Assembly (NCBI GenBank): GCA_003501365.1
Contig: DNPP01000087.1
Coordinates: 1-17,461 of the forward strand
Direction of reading: 5' to 3'
Length of the DNA stretch: 17,461 nucleotides
From: Bacillota bacterium
GTDB taxonomy: Bacteria > Bacillota > UBA4882 > UBA8346
This document shows positions 6,514 to 14,001 of the stretch, in pieces. Made by a program: the position numbers and the translations under genes. Numbering within the stretch: the stretch's first letter is position 1; each line of letters opens with the position of its first letter. The notes under the pieces were generated by a model. That model worked only from the letters and a program-made list of their open reading frames with translations. It did no database searches and was not told the DNA's origin.

Positions 6514-7803
6514 CTACCATATCTGCTGGTTAATGATGGTTTCATCCCGGCGCCAACCGACCGAAACCATTGCAACCGGTGTCTGGGCTAACTCAGCAAT
6601 CCGGTTTAAGTAATCTTGGGCCCTAACCGGCAAATCTTTCAATTCCTTGGCTTTGGTGGTGTCGCAAAGCCAACCGGGCAGTTCCTCGTAAATAGGGGTA
6701 CACTCTGCCAGTACTTTTAAACTGGCCGGAAATTCCTTAATAATGCCGCCATGATAACGATAGCCGGTGCAGATCATGATGGTCTCCAGTTTGTCGAGCA
6801 CATCGAGTTTCATCACTACTAGGTCACTAACCCCGTTGATCCTGACTGAATATTCAGCAATCACTCCATCAAACCAGCCGCAACGTCTGGGCCTGCCGGT
6901 AGTTACCCCGTACTCGCGGCCCCGTCCATCTCGTAGTAAGGAGACCAGATTATCCGGAAGCTCCGTGGGGAACGGGCCCTCGCCTACCCGGGTAGAGTAA
7001 GCCTTAATGATTCCAACTACCTTATTAATCTTGGTAGGTCCTACCCCCGAACCGATGCAAGCTCCGCCGGCCGCCGGGGATGAAGAACTGACAAAAGGAA
7101 AAGTACCATGGTCGATATCGAGTAATGTGCCCTGGGCTCCCTCAAAAAGCACTTTCTGCCCTTTTTTAATGGCGTCATTGATTAACACCGACGTATCAGT
7201 GACCATCGGCCTTAACTCCGCCGCAAATTGGAAATACTCCTCCTTGATCTTTTGCGGATCCAAGCCGGCTTGACCGTATACCTTGTCGAGCAAATTATTT
7301 TTCATGCCCAAGACCTGGCTCAGCCGTTCTTCAAAAGTATCCGGATCCAATAAATCTACAAAACGAATCGCATCGTAACGGGCATATTTATCGACATATG
7401 CCGGCCCGATACCGCGTCCGGTGGTTCCAATCTTCCCTACAGTCCGGCTGCATTCGTCCAATTGATCCAGCACCGGATGATAAGGCATAATTAAATGGGC
7501 GCGATCACTGATCCTTATCCCTGAAGTATCGATGCCGCGGCTTTGAAGATCGGCCATCTCCTTTAAAAGCACGCCGGGATTGATTACCACTCCATTACCT
7601 AAAATGCATATCTTACCCGAATAAAGCACTCCCGAGGGAATTAAGTGGAGCTTAAACTCCTCCTCCCCCACCACCACCGTATGACCGGCATTATTACCTC
7701 CCTGGTAACGTACAACCATATCAGCCTGGCTGGCTAAAAAATCGGTGATTTTGCCCTTGCCTTCATCACCCCATTGTAATCCCACTACGACTACTGATGG
7801 CAT
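6514..7803 (-). CDS. purA: Adenylosuccinate synthetase
   Basis: The enzyme joins IMP and aspartate with GTP hydrolysis to make adenylosuccinate, the first committed step to AMP. The 429-residue length is normal for the family. The N-terminus carries GLQWGDEGKGK with catalytic Asp13, and NNAGHTVV with His41, both at the positions known from the E. coli enzyme. Further signatures are GTTGRGIGPAYVDK, FEGAQGTLLDIDHGTFPFVSSS and TGRPRRCGWFD. I chose ATG 7803 because GCGGAGGG lies about 8 bases upstream and the protein begins exactly where homologues do; an upstream in-frame ATG at 7896 would add 31 unlikely residues. It is monocistronic apart from the tRNA unit behind it and diverges from a lysR-type gene. 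I see no purine riboswitch in its leader. Confidence 0.98.
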   Translation of the reverse strand: MPSVVVVGLQWGDEGKGKITDFLASQADMVVRYQGGNNAGHTVVVGEEEFKLHLIPSGVLYSGKICILGNGVVINPGVLLKEMADLQSRGIDTSGIRISDRAHLIMPYHPVLDQLDECSRTVGKIGTTGRGIGPAYVDKYARYDAIRFVDLLDPDTFEERLSQVLGMKNNLLDKVYGQAGLDPQKIKEEYFQFAAELRPMVTDTSVLINDAIKKGQKVLFEGAQGTLLDIDHGTFPFVSSSSPAAGGACIGSGVGPTKINKVVGIIKAYSTRVGEGPFPTELPDNLVSLLRDGRGREYGVTTGRPRRCGWFDGVIAEYSVRINGVSDLVVMKLDVLDKLETIMICTGYRYHGGIIKEFPASLKVLAECTPIYEELPGWLCDTTKAKELKDLPVRAQDYLNRIAELAQTPVAMVSVGWRRDETIINQQIW

Positions 7804-7867
7804 AAGTTTGCCCTCCGCTTCATTAACTGGATTTGAGATTTGAACTACCGCTGTTGATTGCGCTTTA

Positions 7868-7896
7868 AGAATAGCATACGGCATGATATAATTCAA
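7868..7896 (-). promoter_or_regulatory. Likely purA promoter
   Basis: On the minus strand TTGAAT (7896-7891), a 17-base spacer and TATTCT (7873-7868) form an acceptable housekeeping promoter about 65 bp before the purA ATG. Confidence 0.5.
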
Positions 7897-7902
7897 ATTA
7901 AT

Positions 7903-7916
7903 AGATTTTATAATCT
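7903..7916. promoter_or_regulatory. Possible LysR-type operator between purA and the regulator
   Basis: AGATT-TTAT-AATCT is a palindrome in the divergent intergenic region. It overlaps a TATAAT (7909-7914) that could be the -10 box of the regulator gene. LysR-type proteins commonly bind such AT-rich dyads (T-N11-A) next to their own gene. Three copies of TTATAA (7908, 7917, 7930) also occur here. The AT richness makes chance possible. Confidence 0.35.
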
Positions 7917-7945
7917 TTATAAATATTTTTTATAAGGTGAGTCGT

Positions 7946-8815
7946 ATGGAGATAGCCCAATTATATGCTTTTCAACTGGTGGCAAAGCATAAGAGCTTTT
8001 CCAAGGCCGCTGTCGAACTTCATCTGACCCAGCCGGCAGTAACCTTGCAGATTAAACGTTTGGAATCTGAGGTCAATGGGATATTAGTTGATCGTTCCGG
8101 GCGGAACCTCGACTTGACCCCGGCCGGAATGGTTTTTCTAACCTATGTCAACCAAATATTACACCTATCCGAACAAGCCGTGGAGACCGTAAGCCAATTC
8201 TCCAATTCCCGGGGCCGGATTACCATTGCCGCCGGTACTACCAATACTATATTTCGCTTACCCCAGATTTTACAAAATTACCGCCGCCGTTATCCTCAAG
8301 TTGAAATTCGCATCCTAAACGGTGATTCCAAATTAACCACCCAGTTAGTATATGACAATGCAGTTGATTTAGGCCTGGTAACTACTATCAATCCTAAAGA
8401 GGATAACCTCCTGAAGATACTGCCGGTTTTCAAGGACCCAATTTGGTTAATCGCACCCCAAGGCTATCCCAGACAAATCACAATTCCGGAACTGGAAAAG
8501 GAATCGCTTATTCTTTTTAGGTCCGGTACCGGATTTCGTAATTTTTTAGATGAACAATTTCGCCTGAACGGTTTTGTACCCAAGGCTACCATGGAGATGG
8601 AGAGTATCGAGGCCATCATTCGTCTAGTCCGTTCTGGACTGGGGTTGGCATTTTTGCCGGAGATTGCGGCCAGAGAAGAACTAGGTAAAGGGGAATTGCA
8701 AAAAATGGATCTATCCAGTTGGGTCCCGATGATCCGGCAAACCTATCTGATTTATCGGCACGATAAATTTTTGACTTGGCCGGTTAAAGCATTTTTAGAA
8801 CAAATGGCAGACTAG
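7946..8815 (+). CDS. LysR-family transcriptional regulator
   Basis: The 289-residue length is normal. Residues 1-60 form the winged HTH, with the classic FSKAAVELHLTQPAVTLQIKRLESEVNGILVDRSGRNLDLTPAG. Residues from about 85 to the end form the periplasmic-binding-protein-like effector domain, with EIRILNGDSKLTTQLVYDNAVDLGLV and VRSGLGLAFLPE as typical landmarks. The general pattern is closest to the CysL/CbbR-like group, but the effector cannot be told. AAGGTGA (7934-7940) lies 5 bases before ATG 7946; a GTG at 7937 falls within this site. It diverges from purA, and such regulators often control the divergent neighbour, though control of purA by a LysR protein would be unusual. The gene runs into the candidate RNA region and terminator at 9017-9053. 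Confidence 0.93.
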   Translation: MEIAQLYAFQLVAKHKSFSKAAVELHLTQPAVTLQIKRLESEVNGILVDRSGRNLDLTPAGMVFLTYVNQILHLSEQAVETVSQFSNSRGRITIAAGTTNTIFRLPQILQNYRRRYPQVEIRILNGDSKLTTQLVYDNAVDLGLVTTINPKEDNLLKILPVFKDPIWLIAPQGYPRQITIPELEKESLILFRSGTGFRNFLDEQFRLNGFVPKATMEMESIEAIIRLVRSGLGLAFLPEIAAREELGKGELQKMDLSSWVPMIRQTYLIYRHDKFLTWPVKAFLEQMAD

Positions 8816-8844
8816 TATATGGAAATATTTAACTATCCGGTGAC

Positions 8845-8874
8845 TTGCATAAAAAGGCTCTTTACTCACATAAT
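8845..8874 (+). promoter_or_regulatory. Promoter of the candidate small RNA
   Basis: TTGCAT (8845-8850), an 18-base spacer and CATAAT (8869-8874) give a good -10 box and a weak -35 box. The predicted start falls at about 8880-8882, which is exactly where the 12-bp closing stem of the candidate RNA begins. Confidence 0.45.
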
Positions 8875-8880
8875 AATTAA

Positions 8881-9053
8881 TGAGAAACCGGTAGAACTGG
8901 TGACGACAATTCATGGCTCATCAAGGGATGAGTCTCAGGTTCATCAAATTGAGTGACTGCTTGTTTCTTTAGGCAAGTGATTTTTCGGATGATCGCACCG
9001 GTTTCTCAATCTTTACAAACAGGTTCAGCCCTTGCTGGACCTGTTTGCTTTTT
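8881..9053 (+). ncRNA. Candidate structured small RNA between lysR and envC-like genes
   Basis: TGAGAAACCGGT (8881-8892) is perfectly complementary to ACCGGTTTCTCA (8997-9008) and would close a 128-nt domain. Inside is a hairpin CTCATC-AAGG-GATGAG (8917-8932), and a second, UGCUUG with CAAGUG, around 8958-8979. The first can be replaced by a GATGA/TCATC pairing. A strong intrinsic terminator follows 8 bases after the closing stem, and a plausible promoter ends just before it. No reading frame of note fills the region. I do not recognise the RNA: I checked by eye for tRNA-like, SRP, T-box, c-di-AMP, TPP and hammerhead signatures and saw none. A miniature inverted-repeat element is an alternative, but no target duplication is visible. 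Confidence 0.5.
9017..9053 (+). terminator. Strong terminator between convergent genes
   Basis: AAACAGGTTCAGC (9017-9029) pairs with GCTGGACCTGTTT (9034-9046) over 13 bp with one G-U pair and a 4-base loop, followed by GC and TTTTT (9049-9053). The T-run shows that it works on the + strand, for lysR or the candidate RNA. The T-run overlaps the stop codon of the convergent envC-like gene. Confidence 0.85.
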
Positions 9054-10209
9054 AGGGCAAATACGGCAACGGGTCTATGGGTACCCCGTTCTTTCTAACC
9101 TCAAAATGCACATGAGGTCCGGTGGATAATCCGGTACTGCCTGAGAGTGAAATGACTTGTCCTTTGACAACCCTGTCCCCCACATGCACCAATAAGCGCG
9201 AGTTATGCCCATACCCTGTTGAGATACCGTTACCATGATTAATCGCTACATAATTTCCATAACCGCCTTCCCATCCACTTACTAACACAACACCGTTATC
9301 TGCGGCATGGACCGGTGTGCCGCTCGGCACCGCAATATCTTCGCCATTATGATATTTATTGGTTTTTAAAATCGGATGATAGCGCCAGCCAAACGGCGAA
9401 GTAATTACTCCCTTAACAGGCCAAATCATCTTACCACTGCCTAAAACCTCACTCGGATTATTCCCCGCATCCTTGTTAATCTGATTTCCAATGTCTCGCG
9501 ATGTTTGCTCATACTCATCCAAGGCTTTTTCCAGCTGTTGACGATTGCTGGAAATCTGCGCTAATTCCGCTTTGCTCTGTTCTACTTTGGAAGCCACTTT
9601 TTGCTGACTTTGACTAACCCTATTTTTCAATAATACTATCTTTTGTAATTCCGCTTCAACTTGCCTTTTTTTAGCTTGTACGGTTTGTTGTTTGACATTG
9701 ACTTGGACTTTCATCTGCTGTACGGTGTCAATGGAATTTAAATCATTGCGGATGAAAAAGGCAATCATGCTGAATCTGCTAATTAGATCGGCATAATCAT
9801 GAGCCTTAAATAAAATTTCCAGATACGACTGGGGACCATATTTATAGGATGCGATCAGCCGCTTGTTTAATAAGCGCTGTCGCAGCGACAAATTGTATTC
9901 TAAAGCTCCTAAGTTATTTTGCAGCTTTCGCTGTTCCGCTTGGGTTACGGTGACTTTATTCTGGGCATCCGATAATTTTCCTACCAACTTTTCATGGTTA
10001 TCCTCCAAGTTATTTAACTCTTGTTGCTGTGTACTTAAATTGGAGAGTACCGACTTTTCTTTTTTCTTCTGATTAGAGAGCTCTTGTTTAGTATGTTCAA
10101 TCAGTTTTTTGAGCGTATCCGGGTCATAAGTACTGCCTTGAACCGAAGCGGTAAACAGCAATACGATCAGACAGCCTAATAAAACACGATAGTGTGACCC
10201 ATGGCGCAT
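9052..10209 (-). CDS. EnvC-like murein hydrolase activator / M23 peptidase
   Basis: This is a secreted cell-wall protein of 385 residues. Residues 8-25 form a signal peptide (VLLGCLIVLLFTASVQG). Residues about 30-250 are a long coiled coil interrupted by a FKAHDYADLISRFSMIAFF segment, the usual EnvC/PcsB-type hinge. Residues about 264-380 form the LytM/M23 domain. Zinc ligands and catalytic residues are present: H287 and D291 (HNGED), H335 (GYGH), H366 and H368 (GPHVHFEV). It should therefore be an active endopeptidase, unlike E. coli EnvC, which lost them. ATG at 10209 follows a GGGGGG run 9 bases upstream. That run is also part of a terminator hairpin behind the ABC exporter, so expression is likely controlled at the junction. 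In the known systems such proteins are activated by an FtsEX-type ABC complex. Confidence 0.92.
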   Translation of the reverse strand: MRHGSHYRVLLGCLIVLLFTASVQGSTYDPDTLKKLIEHTKQELSNQKKKEKSVLSNLSTQQQELNNLEDNHEKLVGKLSDAQNKVTVTQAEQRKLQNNLGALEYNLSLRQRLLNKRLIASYKYGPQSYLEILFKAHDYADLISRFSMIAFFIRNDLNSIDTVQQMKVQVNVKQQTVQAKKRQVEAELQKIVLLKNRVSQSQQKVASKVEQSKAELAQISSNRQQLEKALDEYEQTSRDIGNQINKDAGNNPSEVLGSGKMIWPVKGVITSPFGWRYHPILKTNKYHNGEDIAVPSGTPVHAADNGVVLVSGWEGGYGNYVAINHGNGISTGYGHNSRLLVHVGDRVVKGQVISLSGSTGLSTGPHVHFEVRKNGVPIDPLPYLP

Positions 10210-10249
10210 AAAAAAAGACCCCCCTTCTACCTTCTCTTAAGGAGGTCTT
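10210..10249 (-). terminator. Terminator overlapping the envC-like ribosome binding site
   Basis: On the minus strand AAGACCTCC (10249-10241) pairs with GGGGGTCTT (10223-10215) with one G-U pair, and T continues to 10210, directly before the ATG at 10209. The 3' arm holds the G-rich ribosome binding site, so the structure could both stop transcription and hide the site. Confidence 0.7.
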
Positions 10250-10261
10250 CTATAAAAGACC
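10244..10261 (-). promoter_or_regulatory. Competing hairpin (possible antiterminator)
   Basis: On the minus strand GGTCTT (10261-10256), a 6-base loop and AAGACC (10249-10244) form a hairpin that uses the same AAGACC as the 5' arm of the terminator. The two structures cannot coexist. This is the layout of an attenuator, although the upstream hairpin is short. Confidence 0.4.
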
Positions 10262-10280
10262 AGTTCATCCTCTAAAAAAA

Positions 10281-12356
10281 TTAAATGTTGGTGTTGGAAT
10301 CTCCTTCCTGATTACGAAACTGAGTTTTATAAAGCATCGCATATAAGCCATCCAGTACCAATAATTCATCATGAGTACCCACTTCTACAATTCGTCCGTC
10401 TTGCATTACCACGATCCGGTTGGCGCTGCGAATTGTCGATAACCGATGGGCGATTACAAAACAAGTTCGGCCCTTCATCAATTTTTGCAGGGCATCTTGT
10501 ACTAAAATCTCCGATTGGGTATCCAAAGCGGATGTCGCCTCGTCTAGAATCAAAATTTTAGGATCCCTGAGTAAGGCTCTGGCAATGGCTATCCGTTGCC
10601 GCTGGCCCCCGGAAAGAGTAGTCCCGCGGGAACCCACTTTGGTTTGGTAGCCTTCCGGCATTTGATCAATAAATTCATGGGCATTGGCCGCCTTGGCAGC
10701 AGCGATAATCTCTTCCATTGAGGCATTAATTTTCCCGTATGCGATATTATCCGCAACAGTGCCTCTAAAAAGCACAGTCTCTTGAGGAACAATTCCCATG
10801 GACTGCCGCAACGAACCTATTTTAATATCCCGCAAATTATGCCCGTCAATAAGGATCTTTCCACTAATTGGGTCATAAAATCTGCCCACTAGGTTAACCA
10901 TAGTGGTCTTGCCGGCGCCGCTGGGGCCAACCAAAGCGATAACCTCACCGGGATTCACCCTTAAATCGATGTCCTGTAAAACAGTTCGATCAGCAGCATA
11001 ACCAAAAGTTACTTTTTCAAACTCAACACTGCCGGTAACATTTCCTAGTTCAACCGGGTTAGTTGCCTCTACCACCTCGGATTTTTGGTCAATAAGGTCA
11101 AAAACCCGCTCCGCCGCAACCAACGCTTTTGGAAAATTAAAATATACTCCGCTCAAGGACCGAATAGGTTCAGCCAAAAATGCCATTAAAAAGGCAAAGG
11201 TTATAAATTCACTTGGGTTTAATGTATCATGCAAAATCAAAATACCGCTATACACCAGAAAGGCTGAGATAGCAATGGATATTGTAACTTCTATAATAGG
11301 ACTGAACATTTTACCCAGCTGTATACCTGCAATAGTTGCTTTATAACTGGATTTTGTCTCCCTTTGAAAACGATCAATTTCATATTTCTCCATACCGAAA
11401 GCCTTAACTATTTTTATCCCGGTTAAAGTCTCTTCCAAAACATCGGTGATATCTGCATTCTTATTCATGATCTGTTTATTCACCGCTTTTAACTTTTTGG
11501 ATAAATAGCTTACCGGAAATGCAATGCAGGGAATCACCAGGGCAAACATTAAAGTTAATTTCCAATTAATAGTAAATCCCCAAATCAAACCAATAATCAC
11601 CATTAAAGGTTTTAATGCAATATTAATAATTCCCGAAGTAAAGAGGAAATTTATTTCATTAATATCACTCAGGATTCTTGAGATTAATTGTCCGGTTTGT
11701 CCGGTTTTATTTCGTTCAAAATAACTAATGGAGAGATTCTGCAAATTTTGGTAGATCTGATTTCGTAGTCTCATGATGGTCTTTTGCCCGATGGAACCAA
11801 TTAAATAATTTTGACCGTAGGTAAAAACACCCCGTAAAAAATAAAATATGATAACAAAAAAGGGCAAAATAAAGATTGTATAATACTGCGGAAAGAGCCG
11901 AAACCCGGATTGAACGGTTTGTTCTTCTGCAGACGTGTATACTTGCAAGCTACCCAATCTCTTTTGTAGAAACTGTTGGAGCATGGGAAGCATTTTTAAA
12001 GGGTCTTTGGCGAGATCCTGCGGTACTCCGACCCTTATAGCCATGGCACTATCCCCGGCCCGGCCGGAGGAGAGAACTGTCAAACCATATTCGTTGATAG
12101 CCGCATTAAGGATTTTTTTATCGGCTGGTTGCCAGGGGACATTTTTCACTAAGCTCAAATTGAAGATCTTGGTTTTGGTAATAGATACATTCACACTGAG
12201 AGGCATGCCTTTGGTACGGTAAAAAATTGCTTCGGTCATGCGTCCCATTAACCAAGCGTCGCTTAATGTGAATAAAGATACCAAAATGGAAAGAAAGAAA
12301 ACAGCGATTAGGCGTTTCTTATAGGGCGAAAAATACTGTATAACACGTTTTAACAT
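10281..12356 (-). CDS. MsbA-type ABC exporter with a large extracytoplasmic insertion
   Basis: This 691-residue half-transporter has a fused membrane and ATPase domain, as in lipid and multidrug exporters. TM1 is at about 16-37. Residues about 46-157 are an extra segment, then TM2 (about 159-177), with further membrane helices to about 420. The ATPase domain from about 450 has Walker A GPSGAGKTT, Q-loop VPQETVLF, signature LSGGQRQ, Walker B ILILDEATSALD and H-loop IAHRLST, so it should be active. Typical family members are about 580-600 residues, and the excess is the TM1-TM2 insertion, which lies outside the cytoplasm. ATG 12356 has AAGGAG 8 bases upstream; an ATG at 12377 lacks a site. It is encoded 71 bp upstream of the EnvC-like hydrolase on the same strand. 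The substrate cannot be told. Confidence 0.93.
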   Translation of the reverse strand: MLKRVIQYFSPYKKRLIAVFFLSILVSLFTLSDAWLMGRMTEAIFYRTKGMPLSVNVSITKTKIFNLSLVKNVPWQPADKKILNAAINEYGLTVLSSGRAGDSAMAIRVGVPQDLAKDPLKMLPMLQQFLQKRLGSLQVYTSAEEQTVQSGFRLFPQYYTIFILPFFVIIFYFLRGVFTYGQNYLIGSIGQKTIMRLRNQIYQNLQNLSISYFERNKTGQTGQLISRILSDINEINFLFTSGIINIALKPLMVIIGLIWGFTINWKLTLMFALVIPCIAFPVSYLSKKLKAVNKQIMNKNADITDVLEETLTGIKIVKAFGMEKYEIDRFQRETKSSYKATIAGIQLGKMFSPIIEVTISIAISAFLVYSGILILHDTLNPSEFITFAFLMAFLAEPIRSLSGVYFNFPKALVAAERVFDLIDQKSEVVEATNPVELGNVTGSVEFEKVTFGYAADRTVLQDIDLRVNPGEVIALVGPSGAGKTTMVNLVGRFYDPISGKILIDGHNLRDIKIGSLRQSMGIVPQETVLFRGTVADNIAYGKINASMEEIIAAAKAANAHEFIDQMPEGYQTKVGSRGTTLSGGQRQRIAIARALLRDPKILILDEATSALDTQSEILVQDALQKLMKGRTCFVIAHRLSTIRSANRIVVMQDGRIVEVGTHDELLVLDGLYAMLYKTQFRNQEGDSNTNI

Positions 12357-12400
12357 TAGATTTCTCCTTTTTACCATGAACGGCTAATAATTCTCAACCA

Positions 12401-12429
12401 ATTTTAACATAATCATTTTCTTTTGTTAA
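12401..12429 (-). promoter_or_regulatory. Promoter of the ABC exporter
   Basis: On the minus strand TTAACA (12429-12424), a 17-base spacer and TAAAAT (12406-12401) each match five of six consensus bases. It lies about 45 bp before the ATG. Confidence 0.65.
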
Positions 12430-12463
12430 CTGATTTCTAAGCTATAAGAAGAATTCTGCCTTT

Positions 12464-12485
12464 CAATTTAGTACAACCTAAATTG
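12464..12485 (+). promoter_or_regulatory. Perfect inverted repeat before the PHP gene
   Basis: CAATTTAG-TACAAC-CTAAATTG is a perfect 8-bp dyad that ends 2 bases before the AAAGGAGG ribosome binding site of the PHP gene. It may be an operator for a dimeric repressor, or a leader hairpin that affects ribosome access. Confidence 0.4.
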
Positions 12486-12502
12486 GCAAAGGAGGCTCCT
12501 GG

Positions 12503-13660
12503 GTGAGTTTGCACAAAAAGCATCGCCTTATACTTCAATTGGTATTAATTATGGGGATTTTATTAATTCTTCAGGCCGCAACCATACTTTTGTTGGGGTA
12601 CTGGAAGTTATTGGCGGAAATAGTTGCGGCTATCGCATGGATATTCTTTCTTGGTATTATTATCACCTTTCTGGCCTTACAAATTATTCACAACTTTCGC
12701 TTTGAACGTTCCTTTCATCCTGAGAAAATAAAAATCACTTCTTTACCGGTGCTCAAAAAATTTAAGCTTCTAAACCCCTTGGAGAATGCGGGTATTTACC
12801 ATAAGGCACAATTGCATACCCATTCCAGTCTATCCTACGATAGTAACGTGCACTCATTAAAGATCATTGAATCGTATAAAAAAAGCGGGTATAAAATCCT
12901 GGCTATTACCGACCATGATGTGCTTTCCGATTTTTCAACCCTTAGTACCAGCGAGATGTTAATTTTACCTGGAATCGAAGAAACGATACCGGTCTTATTT
13001 TGGCCCATCCCCTTAGGCAAACACATGGTATTGATTAACCCGCTAGAAAAGCGTCCTCACCGGCAGACACTTCAAGAACGGTTAAATCAAGCGGTCGATA
13101 TCGATATGTTGGTAATCCCCGCTCATCTAAGCTGGCGGGGTGGGGCCGGCACCGGTCGTTGGTATCCGGATGAACTCTATCGTTTAAAACATTTACAGTT
13201 CATTGAGATTTATAATCCCCATTCTAAAGACCCGCTCGATTTGACAATCTGGCATAAATTAAATGTCAGAGGCGGCCCCCTTCATCCGGTATGGGGAATA
13301 GCGGTTGACGATTCACACTCTGGAAGTTGTGGCGCCGGCTGGGTCATGTTAAAAACACCTCGACTGGACCTAGTCTCAGTCATCACCAACATAAAAAAAG
13401 GCGCTTTTTATGCAACAAACGGGCCTTCCAATGTGGATATCAAGGTAGCTGGGACAAAGGTATATGTTAATTCTCCGGACTCCAACTGGATTCGGTTTAT
13501 CAATGCCCAAAACCAGGTAACCCAGGCTACTCGCGGTGAGCAATCAATTTACCAATGTTCAGGCGATGAAGGCTTTATCCGAGTCGAAGTTACCGATAAA
13601 AACCATCGGACTGCTTGGTCTCAGCCAATGTGGCTGGTAGCCGAGGATAGAAAATCTTAA
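12503..13660 (+). CDS. Membrane-anchored PHP-domain metallohydrolase
   Basis: This 385-residue protein has two N-terminal membrane helices (about residues 9-31 and 37-62) followed by a PHP phosphoesterase domain. Metal-binding motifs are QLHTHSSLSYDS (H105, H107, D113), AITDHD (D137, H138), LPGIEET, IPAHLSW and AVDDSHS, which is the standard order of the CehA/McbA-like PHP group. The domain should face outside or lie at the membrane surface, depending on helix orientation, and hydrolyse a phosphate ester of unknown nature. The C-terminal part (from about 320) looks like a small beta-sandwich, as in related proteins. GTG 12503 has a perfect AAAGGAGG 7 bases upstream. It diverges from the ABC exporter with about 145 bp between them. 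Confidence 0.88.
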   Translation: MSLHKKHRLILQLVLIMGILLILQAATILLLGYWKLLAEIVAAIAWIFFLGIIITFLALQIIHNFRFERSFHPEKIKITSLPVLKKFKLLNPLENAGIYHKAQLHTHSSLSYDSNVHSLKIIESYKKSGYKILAITDHDVLSDFSTLSTSEMLILPGIEETIPVLFWPIPLGKHMVLINPLEKRPHRQTLQERLNQAVDIDMLVIPAHLSWRGGAGTGRWYPDELYRLKHLQFIEIYNPHSKDPLDLTIWHKLNVRGGPLHPVWGIAVDDSHSGSCGAGWVMLKTPRLDLVSVITNIKKGAFYATNGPSNVDIKVAGTKVYVNSPDSNWIRFINAQNQVTQATRGEQSIYQCSGDEGFIRVEVTDKNHRTAWSQPMWLVAEDRKS

Positions 13661-13833
13661 TATCGACTTAATTCAAGATTTATTTGGCTGGATAGAAATT
13701 TCCAATAAAATTCCTTCATCGTCGCTGAAATTTTACTTTTATTTAACCAAACAGTTCTTCCATTTTAATCAAAAGTTTATATAATTGTAAGTATATTTTG
13801 AGCTCAAACAACCCTATAAAAGGGAGTGGTATT
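13661..13833. promoter_or_regulatory. Intergenic region with a -10 box before the zinc-ribbon gene
   Basis: No clear terminator follows the PHP gene. TATAAT near 13782 is a perfect -10 box, but the expected -35 position shows no good match. The zinc-ribbon gene may start its own transcript here. Confidence 0.3.
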
Positions 13834-14001
13834 TTGATTAGTTATCTTCATCAGTCCGGTAAAAGCGCCTATAAATGTTCCCATTGTCATGACTACTCAA
13901 TCATTCTTGATAAGAACGATTTGACAAAGCCAGTCTGTCCGATATGCAAAAGTTTGTTGCAAATTGAAGAAGACGAGAGAGGAGTGTCCCATTCCAAATG
14001 A
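13834..14001 (+). CDS. Small zinc-ribbon protein (55 aa)
   Basis: The 55-residue product has two CxxC pairs, YKCSHCHDYS and PVCPICKSLL, separated by about 20 residues. This is a rubredoxin-knuckle-type zinc ribbon of the kind found in many tiny Firmicutes proteins. It ends in an acidic tail (EEDERG). TTG 13834 is favoured because GGGAG (13822-13826) lies 7 bases upstream; a TTG at 13798 would add 12 residues without a site. A second frame overlaps its end (13991-14113), and the two could be one gene joined by frameshifting. Function is unknown. Confidence 0.65.
   Translation: MISYLHQSGKSAYKCSHCHDYSIILDKNDLTKPVCPICKSLLQIEEDERGVSHSK

Noticed and set aside
7804..7945. Purine riboswitch before purA
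   Set aside because: The leader is too short and lacks the three-way junction core.
8881..9008. Hammerhead ribozyme or known riboswitch
   Set aside because: The CTGATGA/GAAA core is absent on both strands, no known aptamer core was recognised, and the element lies downstream of both neighbouring genes.
8881..9008. MITE with 12-bp terminal repeats
   Set aside because: Flanks show no target duplication, and the promoter and terminator placement fits an RNA gene better; not fully excluded.
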